The notes beneath the pieces are model-generated. The model searched no databases and was not told the DNA's origin. It was given only the letters and a program-made list of their open reading frames with translations. Positions 17,463 through 25,906 of a DNA stretch of 64,000 bases are shown here, one piece after another; the stretch's first letter is position 1, and each line of letters opens with the position of its first letter. Location of the stretch: positions 1-64,000 of the forward strand of contig JADFRG010000008.1 of NCBI GenBank assembly GCA_022561385.1. The letters are read 5' to 3'. This stretch comes from Chloroflexota bacterium. Lineage in GTDB: Bacteria; Chloroflexota; Anaerolineae; Anaerolineales; E44-bin32. A program made the position numbers and the translations under genes.

Positions 17463-18197
17463 ATGGATACTGCAGACCTGATCGCAGGTTTCGTGGCCTC
17501 GGTCCTGACCATCATGGTGCTCAGCTACCTTATCGGCGACAATCCGCTATTCAAACTCGCCATGCACTTACTGATCGGAGTGGCCGCAGGATACGCAGGT
17601 GCGGTCGCAGTGCAGGGAGTGCTGATCCCAGGACTGGTCGAACCGATCCTGGAAGCGGGCCTGACTGGCCTGGGGAACCCCCAATTGATCGTCACCGGGA
17701 TCGTTCCACTCGCGCTGGTGTTATTGCTCTTCTTGAAAGTTGCGCCCTCGACGGCTCGATACGGCACGATCTCCATGGTGCTGCTGGTGGGGGTGGGGGC
17801 GGCGGTGGTCGTGGGGGGCGCCATAACCGGAAGCCTCCTGCCGCTGACGCTGGGTTCGATGGAATCCTTGAATCCCAACATCGTCAATCAACTCACCGGG
17901 GAATCGGGCTTGGAGCGTATGCTCAACGTCGGCATCGTGCTGATTGGCACGCTTACCACGCTCTTTTACTTTCAATTCACTATCCGGAAAGGCGAGGGCG
18001 AGGCACCGTTCGCGATTGTCGCCGGGGTGAACATTCCAGGTCCGCTGACCATCCTGCGGGGAATCGGGAAGGGATTCATTGCGGTGACCTTTGGCGTGAT
18101 GTATGCGGGAGCCGTAGCGGCCACGCTGATTGTTCTGGCCGAACGCGTGCAATTCATCTGGGACACGGTCACGGGCGTGGTGGAGAGCATCGGATGA
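17463..18197 (+). CDS. Polytopic membrane protein of unknown function
   Basis: A 244-residue membrane protein with six or seven hydrophobic segments. Start ATG 17463 gives MDTADLIAGFVASVL; an upstream in-frame start at 17424 would overlap the previous gene by 25 nt and adds a charged, non-membrane stretch. Features include GVAAGYAGAVAVQGVLIPGLVEP (shown in part), LKVAPSTARYG and a C-terminal VQFIWDTVTGVVES. I recognise no family. It lies 14 nt after the zinc-ribbon gene and 4 nt before the MutL-like ATPase. Confidence 0.6.
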   Translation: MDTADLIAGFVASVLTIMVLSYLIGDNPLFKLAMHLLIGVAAGYAGAVAVQGVLIPGLVEPILEAGLTGLGNPQLIVTGIVPLALVLLLFLKVAPSTARYGTISMVLLVGVGAAVVVGGAITGSLLPLTLGSMESLNPNIVNQLTGESGLERMLNVGIVLIGTLTTLFYFQFTIRKGEGEAPFAIVAGVNIPGPLTILRGIGKGFIAVTFGVMYAGAVAATLIVLAERVQFIWDTVTGVVESIG

Positions 18198-18201
18198 AGG
18201 G

Positions 18202-19959
18202 ATGAGCACGATGCACGAGGCGGATACCCTGTTGGCCGTGGATGTGGGAACGGTGAATACGCGAGCCAGCCTGTTTGATGTGGTGGATGGGCGTTACCGC
18301 ATGGTGGCCACGGGTCGCGCCTCTTCGACGGCTGGAGCCCCGTTGTTTGATGTTCGAGAGGGCATGCAGGTGGCTCTGGGCGAAGTGAGCGAGATCACCG
18401 GAAGGCCCTTTTTCGACGAATCAGAAGCGTTACTAATTCCCACTACCGGCGGCGGAGCCGGAGTGGATGCGTTTGTCTCGACTGCCTCCGCGGGCCCCCA
18501 CGTTCGGACGGTGCTGGTCGGGCTTATGCCGGGCGTTTCGATAGAAAGTGCCCGCCGCCTAGCCGGCTCGACCTACCTGGATGTTATCGATGAGATTGGC
18601 CTGACGGATCGAAGAGGAGAAGAGGCGCAAATCGATGTGATTCTTGCCGCGCGGCCGGACCTCATTTTCATGGTGGGCGGCACGGATGGCGGCGCCACGG
18701 CCAGCGTAATTCGACAGATCGAGACGGTAAGTTTGGCCACGAGCCTTCTTCCCACCGATCAGCGCCCGGCGCTTGTATTCGCAGGGAACACCAACCTTGG
18801 CGCGGCGGTTATGGAGCGTTTTCAGAACGGTGCGGCGGTAGCGCTGGTGCCGAATATCCGTCCCAGCCTGGAGCAAGAGGAACTCGAACCGGCGCGCCTC
18901 AAACTGGCGGAGATCATTGGTCAATTTCGCTCACAACGTATCGCTGGATTCGAAGACCTCAACGCATGGTCTGGCGGATATACGATGCTTACCGCGGACG
19001 CCTTCAGTCGCGTCGTGCGCTACTTGAGCCGGGTATATGACCCCGATAAAGGCGTGCTTGGGATTGACGTCGGTGCGGCTCACGTGACTGTAGCGGCGGC
19101 TTTCGACGGAAAGTTGAGCCGCAAGGTGCACTCAGACCTGGGTCTAGGGACCTCTCTGCCCGGCCTGCTTCGGCACACATCCGTATCCAACGTTTCGCGC
19201 TGGCTCCCCATGGAGGTCACAGAGGCCGAAGTACGCGATTACATCTTCAACAAGGCGCTTTACCCGGGCACGATTCCGGCTGAGCTGTCCGATCTCCATA
19301 TCGAATATGCGCTCCTGAGAGAGCTGATTCGAGCCGGCATCTCGCGCTCTAGAGGCGATTGGGCAGAGGGAGCCTCCTCCGAGCTGATGCCTCCCATGGA
19401 ACCCATTATCGCCAGTGGCGGGGCGATCGCGCGTGCGCCTCGTCCCGGATACGCCGCGCTGGCGCTGCTGGACGCGGTGCAGCCGCGCGGTATCACCACC
19501 TTGGTGCTGGATCCCTACAACCTGGTGCCCGCGGTGGGCGCGGCGGCAAAATTGCTGCCGATGATCACGGTGCAAGTGCTGGAGTCTGGCAGCTTCGTCA
19601 GCTTGGGAACGGTTGTATCGCCGGTTGGTCGGGGCCATGAGGGCCGACCCGTATTGCGTATCCGCATCGATCCCGAAAGTGGCGGAGAGCCGATTGAAGG
19701 CATCATCCGCTACGGTCAACTTGTTTTGCTTCCGCTTCGCCAAGGTGAACATGCTCGAATGACTCTGAGGCCGGAAAGAGGGTTTGACGTGGGGTTCGGT
19801 GGACCGGGCAAGGCGGGGGCGCTGCGAGTTTCGGGAGGGGCGTTAGGAGTGATCATCGACGCTCGCGGCCGGCCGATCGAATTGTCCAAAAATCCCGAAC
19901 GTCGAAGAGCGCTCAATCAAAAGTGGCTTTACGAGATTGGAGCCATGCTCGAGAGCTGA
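18202..19959 (+). CDS. MutL/GlmL-family ASKHA ATPase-like protein
   Basis: A 585-residue protein of the MutL family named after the glutamate mutase associated protein GlmL (unrelated to mismatch-repair MutL). Two phosphate-binding ASKHA motifs are visible: LLAVDVGTVNTRASLF near residue 10-25 and VLGIDVGAAHVTVAA near 285-299, with an adenosine-type glycine motif IIASGGAIARAP around 400-412. LIPTTGGGAGVDAFVSTAS and IFMVGGTDGGATAS are family-like. GlmL is thought to chaperone or reactivate B12-dependent mutases, but no mutase subunit is encoded here, so the protein probably serves the surrounding membrane proteins instead. Start ATG 18202 follows AAGG. An in-frame upstream start at 18130 overlaps the previous gene and is rejected. 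Confidence 0.75.
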   Translation: MSTMHEADTLLAVDVGTVNTRASLFDVVDGRYRMVATGRASSTAGAPLFDVREGMQVALGEVSEITGRPFFDESEALLIPTTGGGAGVDAFVSTASAGPHVRTVLVGLMPGVSIESARRLAGSTYLDVIDEIGLTDRRGEEAQIDVILAARPDLIFMVGGTDGGATASVIRQIETVSLATSLLPTDQRPALVFAGNTNLGAAVMERFQNGAAVALVPNIRPSLEQEELEPARLKLAEIIGQFRSQRIAGFEDLNAWSGGYTMLTADAFSRVVRYLSRVYDPDKGVLGIDVGAAHVTVAAAFDGKLSRKVHSDLGLGTSLPGLLRHTSVSNVSRWLPMEVTEAEVRDYIFNKALYPGTIPAELSDLHIEYALLRELIRAGISRSRGDWAEGASSELMPPMEPIIASGGAIARAPRPGYAALALLDAVQPRGITTLVLDPYNLVPAVGAAAKLLPMITVQVLESGSFVSLGTVVSPVGRGHEGRPVLRIRIDPESGGEPIEGIIRYGQLVLLPLRQGEHARMTLRPERGFDVGFGGPGKAGALRVSGGALGVIIDARGRPIELSKNPERRRALNQKWLYEIGAMLES

Positions 19960-19962
19960 ATC

Positions 19963-21030
19963 ATGATCGCCAATCACATGCCGCGCGTCAGACACATCCT
20001 TCCCATGACCCGGGTGCTGCGCGAGCGGAAGCTCGAAGGAAACGCCATCTTGACCGTCAGAGTAAAGGAAAAGGTGCAGTCGACGGATGTGATCGCCGAA
20101 GTGCAGCCGCAGCCGCGACATCACTTTCTTGATTTAGCCTCCGCGCTCGGTGTGTCAGATGCGGAGGCGGCGCGCCTGCTGCGAGTGGATCTGGGAACCG
20201 AAGTGGAGGCCGGACAGGTGTTGGCCGGCCCGGCCGGGATAGCTCGGCGCACAGTTCGAGCCCCGGCCAACGGTAAGGTGCTTTCCCTCTCGAGGGGCCG
20301 CTTGCTCTTTGAGGCTCGCGAAGAGGCCCGCGTGGTTCACGCCGGTGTGCCGGGGGAAATCGTTGCCTCAGATGGATCGAACTCGATCACGATCTCGGTG
20401 GTCGGGGCGCTCGTTCAAGGAGCCTGGGGTAACGGCCGCCGGGGGTGGGGCGTGTTGCGCGATGTAGGCGGTAGCCGCAGCGCACGTTTGGAGCCGAGCG
20501 AACTGGACATGATTCTTCGCGGCGCGGTGGTACTCGTCGGAGTGGTAGATAATCCGAAAACTCTTCATCAAGGTACCGAAATTCCTATCCGTGGCCTGGT
20601 ATGTGGAAGTATGGCCTCTGAACTCATTCCCGTGGCGCTGCGTATGTCGTATCCGATTCTGCTGACCGAGGGGTTCGGCGCGACCCCAATGAACTCCCCC
20701 ACCTACGACCTGCTGAGCACAAACGCGGGAAGGGAGGCGAGCGTGGAAGCGTCACTGTTGGAACCTTATGGGACACAACAACCCGAGATTCTGGTACCGC
20801 TCCCTGCCACGCAAGACCTGACAAAAGTGGAACGAATCGTGCAACTGCAGCCGGGAGCGCGTGTACGGGCCTTGCGCGCGCCTCATGTCGGGGCAGTAGG
20901 TAATCTGCTGCATTTGATGCCAGGGGTCGAATCCTTTCCCAGCGGCATCCTGGCCCGCAGCGCGATGGTCGAATTGGAGGGGATTGGCTCGGCGCCCATC
21001 CCGCTTAGTAATTTGGAAGTAATCGCTTGA
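19963..21030 (+). CDS. Barrel-sandwich (RnfC/biotinyl-like) protein of unknown function
   Basis: A 355-residue soluble protein. Residues 70-130 have the pattern of a barrel-sandwich hybrid fold, as in RnfC, biotinyl and efflux adaptor proteins: GTEVEAGQVLAGPAG, then VRAPANGKVLSLSRGRLLFEA. There is no MKM lipoyl/biotin lysine, so it is not a carrier domain. The second half contains LDMILRGAVVLVGVV, IRGLVCGSMASELIP, YPILLTEGFGATPM and a C-terminal beta-rich LQPGARVRALRAPHVGAVGNLL. It starts 3 nt after the MutL-like gene and both probably form one functional unit; the function is unknown. Confidence 0.6.
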   Translation: MIANHMPRVRHILPMTRVLRERKLEGNAILTVRVKEKVQSTDVIAEVQPQPRHHFLDLASALGVSDAEAARLLRVDLGTEVEAGQVLAGPAGIARRTVRAPANGKVLSLSRGRLLFEAREEARVVHAGVPGEIVASDGSNSITISVVGALVQGAWGNGRRGWGVLRDVGGSRSARLEPSELDMILRGAVVLVGVVDNPKTLHQGTEIPIRGLVCGSMASELIPVALRMSYPILLTEGFGATPMNSPTYDLLSTNAGREASVEASLLEPYGTQQPEILVPLPATQDLTKVERIVQLQPGARVRALRAPHVGAVGNLLHLMPGVESFPSGILARSAMVELEGIGSAPIPLSNLEVIA

Positions 21031-21122
21031 TGAAAACTGGTTTGAATCTTGCAGCCGGTAAGGTACCCGATCGCGTTGCTACGCGTCCACGCACGTCTTA
21101 TTGGGCGTAAGGGGAGGAAATT

Positions 21123-21719
21123 ATGGCAGAAGACTTCGAAGTTACCGAGGGACTGCCCGAGGAGGGTGCGAATCGCACTTTTGTGATTGCGGCTGCGGGA
21201 CTCGGAGGCTTGATCGTGTTGAGCCTCATATGTCTGGGGGTATACGCCTTGATCCTTCAGCCGCGGCAGCGACAAGCTGCACTGCAGGAACCAACCAATA
21301 TCGTAATGACAAATACGGCCGTCGCCTTCAGTCTGACGCAGACTGCCGAGGCGGCAGATTTCACGCCTGTGCCTACGGAGCCGGCTCCAACCTCCACACC
21401 CTCACCCACCGACACCAACACCCCCGTGCCGACGCAGGTAGTCGTGTTGCCAACCGATACACCCACCACTACACCCACGCCTTTCACTACCTTGGCCACG
21501 GTGGCACCGCTGACGGCCACTGCCGCGGCTCAGATGACGCAAACCGCGCTGGCGATCGCAGGCGGCGGGGGATCCCCGACGCCCGCCCCAACGGCGCTGC
21601 CCGCGACCGGCCTGGGCGAGGATATCGGGCTACCTGGGTTGGCGGGATTGGCGGCATTATTCTTGGTGGCAATTTTCTTTAGCAGAAGGCTGCGCTCGAG
21701 AGCGACGCCGACAAACTAA
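21123..21719 (+). CDS. LPATG-anchored, Thr/Pro-rich surface protein
   Basis: A 198-residue protein. A membrane helix at about 22-46 is followed by a Thr/Pro-rich stalk (roughly residues 75-125 with repeats such as TPVPTEPAPTSTPSPTDT) and a C-terminal sorting-signal-like region: LPATG at 159-163, a hydrophobic segment GLAGLAALFLVAIFF and a basic tail RRLRSR. That layout is the classic sortase substrate signal, although the N-terminal helix is not a conventional signal peptide. No sortase gene is in the window. The ATG follows a good ribosome binding site (GGGGAGG). It is the last gene of the operon, 92 nt after its neighbour. Confidence 0.65.
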   Translation: MAEDFEVTEGLPEEGANRTFVIAAAGLGGLIVLSLICLGVYALILQPRQRQAALQEPTNIVMTNTAVAFSLTQTAEAADFTPVPTEPAPTSTPSPTDTNTPVPTQVVVLPTDTPTTTPTPFTTLATVAPLTATAAAQMTQTALAIAGGGGSPTPAPTALPATGLGEDIGLPGLAGLAALFLVAIFFSRRLRSRATPTN

Positions 21720-21737
21720 TCTCACAAGGAAGTACAT

Positions 21738-21775
21738 AAAAAGGGGGCCGCGCATTCAAGCGCGGCCCCCTTTTT
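21738..21775. terminator. Bidirectional rho-independent terminator
   Basis: A 16-bp perfect stem, AAAAAGGGGGCCGCGC with its complement, encloses a 6-nt loop. The A run on one side and T run on the other serve both the plus-strand operon and the converging GTPase gene. Confidence 0.92.
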
Positions 21776-21795
21776 ATATGGATTTCAACGCCGAT

Positions 21796-22299
21796 CTAAA
21801 CTTGCAGGCTTAGCTTGGCTAATGTCTCGAACAGCTGCGCGACGCCGGATCCGTCCAGTGCGCTGGTCTCCAGGTATTGGGCCCGAAGTTCGTCGGCAAA
21901 TTCCTGTGCTTGCTGGGGCTGCTGTGTGCGCTCCAGATCGATCTTGTTTCCCACTACAACAAACGACTGCTGCTCGACGGCCTCGAGAATCTCGTCCCTC
22001 CAGCGTGCGAGGTTGGCGAAGGACTCAGGATCTGTCACGTCATATACCAGGGCCGACGCCCGGCTCCCGCGATAGAAGCCGGCGCGAATGAACTGAAAGC
22101 GATCCTGCCCCGCCATGTCCCAGATCGACAGCTTAACGGTCTTCTCCGGAAGGTCGACAGTCTGTGTTTGAAAATCGACCCCAATTGTGGCCACGCGAGT
22201 TTGTTCAAACTTTCCCTCGCAGAATTGCCGAATAAGCGACGTCTTACCGACGTTGCCATTGCCTGCAATGACTACCTTCAGGACGGGGACGCTGCTCAA
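21796..22299 (-). CDS. Rab/Ras-like small GTPase
   Basis: A 167-residue stand-alone small GTPase with all G motifs of the Ras superfamily: G1 GNGNVGKTS (13-21), G2 threonine in ATIGVDFQT, G3 WDMAGQDRF, G4 NKID and G5 ETSA. The glutamine after DxxG is present, so GTP hydrolysis should be normal. There is no prenylation signal and no membrane segment. Bacterial members of this kind are known in Chloroflexota, cyanobacteria and myxobacteria, where MglA controls polarity with a roadblock protein. The gene follows its probable partner by 3 nt and was likely co-transcribed with it. Confidence 0.88.
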   Translation of the reverse strand: MSSVPVLKVVIAGNGNVGKTSLIRQFCEGKFEQTRVATIGVDFQTQTVDLPEKTVKLSIWDMAGQDRFQFIRAGFYRGSRASALVYDVTDPESFANLARWRDEILEAVEQQSFVVVGNKIDLERTQQPQQAQEFADELRAQYLETSALDGSGVAQLFETLAKLSLQV

Positions 22300-22302
22300 G
22301 GG

Positions 22303-23034
22303 TTACTGGTGGCGACCGAGGAAGTATTTATGAGGAAATACGAGCTCATCCGGATCAATGGGTTGTTTGCTGAGCAAGGTTCGGTTGGCTCGCTCAAAAA
22401 GCAGATGTAGTTCCTCGAGCGATTCCAGCTGTTCGCTGGCGGGGTCGGTTGAAAACAAGGTCATAAGAGTCGTGAATTCGCCCGGCATGTACGCCAGCCA
22501 GCGCCCGCCCTCAATCTGAGTGGATTGTGTACCGGCGCCGAAAATTTCTTTGGTGGCAGCCCGATAGGAAGAAAGCATCGGAACGGCCAAATCCGCGTCG
22601 ACCTCGAATTCCCCGATCGTATTGAGCGGCATACCGGACAGGTTGTCATACACGGCGTACCCTTGTACTTTCGCCACGTTTTTCTGGCGAATGACCAGAC
22701 TCTTGCCTTCCGTTGTCGCCGCTTTCCATTCCTCTGAATCCGGCGACATTTCGACGTAGCGCCTGACGGTCTGTTGCTCACGGCGATAGTGTTCGTACAG
22801 TTCTTGAAACTGGGAACGGTTGATCACCCCCGAGGCGAATTCCTCCGCCAGCTTGTTGATCTTGCCCTGAACGCGCTCCAGGTACGCTTCGGGATTCTCA
22901 AGCGGGGACGGATCGCCGTCCGTGTTAGTTTGCGGGATAGTCGATACAGCGGCCCCTTGCCGAGGTTCCGCGGGGGCCGCCGATGACTGGGGCTGAGTAC
23001 CGCCCAATATGAAGTCGCGCAGGCGTTTTAACAT
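22303..23034 (-). CDS. Putative GTPase partner (possible roadblock/longin-like domain)
   Basis: A 243-residue soluble protein. Residues 1-45 are low complexity. Residues 45-90 form an amphipathic helix pair (PEAYLERVQGKINKLAEEF, RSQFQELYEHYRREQ). Residues 115-235 look like a beta-turn-beta/helix/beta-beta module: VQGYAVYDNLSGMPLNTI, then LAVPMLSSYRAATKEIFGAG, then STQIEGGRWLAYMPGEFTTL. That order resembles roadblock/LC7 or longin folds that pair with small GTPases. I recognise no named family; the partner role is inferred from the 3-nt spacing to the GTPase gene. Confidence 0.55.
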   Translation of the reverse strand: MLKRLRDFILGGTQPQSSAAPAEPRQGAAVSTIPQTNTDGDPSPLENPEAYLERVQGKINKLAEEFASGVINRSQFQELYEHYRREQQTVRRYVEMSPDSEEWKAATTEGKSLVIRQKNVAKVQGYAVYDNLSGMPLNTIGEFEVDADLAVPMLSSYRAATKEIFGAGTQSTQIEGGRWLAYMPGEFTTLMTLFSTDPASEQLESLEELHLLFERANRTLLSKQPIDPDELVFPHKYFLGRHQ

Positions 23035-23041
23035 GACGTTT

Positions 23042-23061
23042 GCCCGATCGCGGGCATTATA
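23042..23061 (-). promoter_or_regulatory. -10 box with adjacent palindrome, GTPase operon
   Basis: Reading the minus strand, TATAAT (23061-23056) is followed immediately by the palindrome GCCCGCGATCGGGC (23055-23042), 7 nt before the ATG at 23034. The palindrome covers the likely transcription start, a plausible operator position. Confidence 0.45.
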
Positions 23062-23097
23062 TCATGGGGGTTTTTAGGGGATAAATGGGAAGAGAGT

Positions 23098-24555
23098 CTA
23101 GTCTGCCCCGGCCACCTGACGGCCGTATTCAAGCAACGACTCAAGGTTTTCCGGGGTGGCAGCCTCTGCGTAGACACGGAGCAGGGGCTCTGTTCCGGAG
23201 GGTCGCACCAGGAGCCAGGAGTCGTCGCTCATATGGAACTTCACTCCATCCTGGTCGCTCACCCGCTCTACCTTCAGCTCCCCGATGGCCTTTGGGGCTC
23301 CGCTAATGAGCCGCGAGGAGAGCTGTTCTCTGGGAACCGGTCGCGTCAGTCGTAAGTCCAGTCGCCCATAATGTGAGGGCCCCACATCCTTCAGGAGCTC
23401 GTCGACTAATTCTTCCAACGTAGATCCGGTTGCGGCGACCATTTCCAATATCAGCAGGCCGATAAGAACCCCATCGCCCTCGGGGATATGGCCCTTAAAA
23501 GAAATACCGCCCGACTCCTCGCCCCCAATAATTACATCCTCGCGCAGCATCCAGTCGGCGATGTGGTCGAATCCGACTGGGGTCTCTATAACCTCCAGGC
23601 CATATTTTTTACCCAGCCGATTGATCATCTGCGTGGTGGACACAGTTTTGACGATTTTTCCGCTCCACCCCCGCTGCTCCACCAGGTATTTCAACGCCAA
23701 AGACATCAGCCGGTGGGGATTGACGAACTCTCCCCTGCCATCCATGGCACCGATCCGATCCGCATCTCCATCCGTAGCCAGGCCGAGCTGACCGTGGCCG
23801 GCCGCGATGGATCCGGCCAACGCTCCCAGATAGCGCGCGATCGGCTCGGGATGAATCCCTCCGAAGCCCGGATTCATCTCCCCGCGCACCTCCGTTACCT
23901 CGCATCCGGTCCCCTGGAGGATGCCCTTGATCTGACCGCGGCCCGATCCGTACATCGAGTCCACCGCTACATGCTGCGGATTCTCGGCAATAACATCGAA
24001 ATCGATCAGAGTGCGCAGGTGATCGTGGTAGCTTGGGGTGGGATTGAAGCGTTCGATCAATCCCGCCTCTCTGGATTGGTCGTAGTCCATAAGGTTCGGG
24101 CCTCGACCGCGCGATTCGTTGTCGTTGAAGTAGAACTCGACCCTGCGACACTGCTCCCTCGAAGCGGCGCCTCCGTAGGAGGCCTTGAGCTTGAGCCCGT
24201 TGTAGCGTGGTGCATTGTGCGAGGCGGTGATCATGATGCCCGCGATCGCGCCCAGCTCCCGCACCGCAAACGAAACGCAGGGGGTCGGAACGTCGGCACT
24301 GGTCAGGAACACCTTGATGCCATTCCCGGCCAACACGCGGGCCGCCTCGACTGCGAACCGATCGGAGAGGAAACGGGTGTCGAATCCGACAACCACCCGC
24401 CGTGAATCCGGATTATCTGCCTGACTGGAACCGTTGAGCAATTCGTCCGCGGCCACGGCGTCCGCAATCGCCTGGCTCACCAGACGTACGTTGTAGAAGG
24501 TAAAGGTATCCGACATGACTCCCCGCCAGCCATCGGTTCCAAACGTTATAGGCAT
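23098..24555 (-). CDS. Phosphohexomutase (phosphoglucomutase/phosphomannomutase family)
   Basis: A 485-residue alpha-D-phosphohexomutase of usual length. The phosphoserine loop is TASHNAPRYNGLK near residue 104, the metal-binding loop is DGDADRIGA near 242, the sugar-specificity loop is GGEESGGISF near 330, and the phosphate-contacting loop RPSGTEPLLRVYAE is near 445. It interconverts hexose 1- and 6-phosphates in the cytoplasm. The GEESGG loop fits glucose or mannose substrates; glucosamine mutase (GlmM) usually has GEQSGH. ATG is preceded by AGAGGA. It lies 22 nt after the glycerate kinase gene, in the same direction. Confidence 0.9.
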   Translation of the reverse strand: MPITFGTDGWRGVMSDTFTFYNVRLVSQAIADAVAADELLNGSSQADNPDSRRVVVGFDTRFLSDRFAVEAARVLAGNGIKVFLTSADVPTPCVSFAVRELGAIAGIMITASHNAPRYNGLKLKASYGGAASREQCRRVEFYFNDNESRGRGPNLMDYDQSREAGLIERFNPTPSYHDHLRTLIDFDVIAENPQHVAVDSMYGSGRGQIKGILQGTGCEVTEVRGEMNPGFGGIHPEPIARYLGALAGSIAAGHGQLGLATDGDADRIGAMDGRGEFVNPHRLMSLALKYLVEQRGWSGKIVKTVSTTQMINRLGKKYGLEVIETPVGFDHIADWMLREDVIIGGEESGGISFKGHIPEGDGVLIGLLILEMVAATGSTLEELVDELLKDVGPSHYGRLDLRLTRPVPREQLSSRLISGAPKAIGELKVERVSDQDGVKFHMSDDSWLLVRPSGTEPLLRVYAEAATPENLESLLEYGRQVAGAD

Positions 24556-24577
24556 ATAGGTCCTCTGGGTCGGGATT

Positions 24578-25906
24578 CTAACCGCGGTATTTCAGTCCGA
24601 GCACGATATCGTTCAAGTTCGTGCCCGTCGGTCCGGTCTTGATTAACGCTCCGACCGCCTCGAGCAGTGGATAGGCGTCGTTCCGCGCCAGGGCCGCGTC
24701 CGGGTGAAATCCTAGCTTCTTCGCGCGTCGCATGCTGTTGTTATCGATTCTGGCTCCCGCCGCATCCGTCGGACCGTCGATGCCGTCGGTGGCCAGCGAC
24801 ATCACCGCGAATTTGCCCGCGCCCTCCATAGCGGCGGCCGCTCCGAGAGCTAGTTCTTGATTTCGGCCCCCCAGGCCATCCCCACGGATCCTGACCGTGG
24901 TTTCCCCACCCATAATCAGGCAGTCGCCGGGATCGGCATCCCTCAGGTGAGCCGCCAGGCGCCAGCCGGCAACTCGTGCTTCCCCATGCAGGTTGCTTGT
25001 CAGGATTTTGGGCTGGAAACCGAGCTCCCCGGCCTTCTCCGCCACGGCGTCAAGGACCATTCGATTGTTGCCTATCAGGAGGTTGATCGGCCGCCGCGCG
25101 GGAGACGGCTTTGGACGGGGTTGTCCAAGCGACTTCCGGATCGAAGTCGGTACCGCTTCCCAAATTCCGTATTTGTGCAGGATTCTTGCCGCTCGCTCCG
25201 GGCGGACCGATCGAACCACGGTGGGTCCGGAAGCTATCGAACCCAGCCGATCACCAACCACGTCAGAGAGAATCAGGGAGATCACCCGCGCGGGAGCCGC
25301 GAGTCGGGCCAGCCCGCCCGACTTGAGCTGCGAAAGCGCGCCACGCACCCGATTGATTTCACCGATAGGCGCACCTGAGGCTAAGAGCAGTTGGTTCATC
25401 GCGCTCAGGTCTTCCATGCTAATACCTCGAAGGGGCAGCTCGATCATGGCCGAAGCGCCGCCCGAGACTAGAACCAGCACAAGGTCCTCAGGGCCGGCCT
25501 CTGCCAGCATGGCGGCCACGCTCACCCCCGCGTCCAGACTGCCCGGGCCAGGGAATGGGTGCTCCGTCTCAACCGAATGAAAAGACCGGGACAGCTTGAC
25601 CGCAGGGTTGCTACGATTCGCCCCCGGGTAGCGGGGTAAGGTGACCAAACCTTCCTGCACTCTCCTTCCCAGCAGGGAGGAAGTCGCGGAAGCCATTGCC
25701 GGTGCGGCCTTCCCAATTGCAATGACGTAAAGCTTCCCGTGTGGCTGAAGGTCCACACGGTGATCTCCGGCCTGGAGGGTCTGACCTTCCAGGCGGAGAT
25801 GCCGCCGTACGATCGCCGCAGCGTCGGCCGCCGATAAGGCGGCTTTCTTGAGCGCGGTCAGGTGGCTTTTGCGTCTAGCGTATTCGGTCAACGGAGCGAC
25901 CCCCAA
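24578..25906 (-). CDS. Glycerate 2-kinase (MOFRL family)
   Basis: A 442-residue glycerate kinase of the GckA/TtuD type. Signature stretches are VIAIGKAAPAMA near residue 70, VLVSGGASAMIELP near 144, the INRVRGALSQLKSGGLARLA loop and ISLILSDVVGDRLGSIASGPTV, plus the MOFRL tail with GGETTVRIRGDGLGGRNQELAL and LATDGIDGPTDAAGA. It phosphorylates D-glycerate to 2-phosphoglycerate, feeding glycolysis from serine-cycle or photorespiratory-like routes. The start is uncertain: TTG at 25906 or TTG at 25891, with no convincing ribosome binding site at either. Confidence 0.9.
   Translation of the reverse strand: MGVAPLTEYARRKSHLTALKKAALSAADAAAIVRRHLRLEGQTLQAGDHRVDLQPHGKLYVIAIGKAAPAMASATSSLLGRRVQEGLVTLPRYPGANRSNPAVKLSRSFHSVETEHPFPGPGSLDAGVSVAAMLAEAGPEDLVLVLVSGGASAMIELPLRGISMEDLSAMNQLLLASGAPIGEINRVRGALSQLKSGGLARLAAPARVISLILSDVVGDRLGSIASGPTVVRSVRPERAARILHKYGIWEAVPTSIRKSLGQPRPKPSPARRPINLLIGNNRMVLDAVAEKAGELGFQPKILTSNLHGEARVAGWRLAAHLRDADPGDCLIMGGETTVRIRGDGLGGRNQELALGAAAAMEGAGKFAVMSLATDGIDGPTDAAGARIDNNSMRRAKKLGFHPDAALARNDAYPLLEAVGALIKTGPTGTNLNDIVLGLKYRG

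Noticed and set aside
23488-24405. 305-codon plus-strand frame antisense to the phosphohexomutase gene
   Set aside because: It mirrors a strongly conserved enzyme on the other strand; long antisense frames are expected in GC-rich genes.
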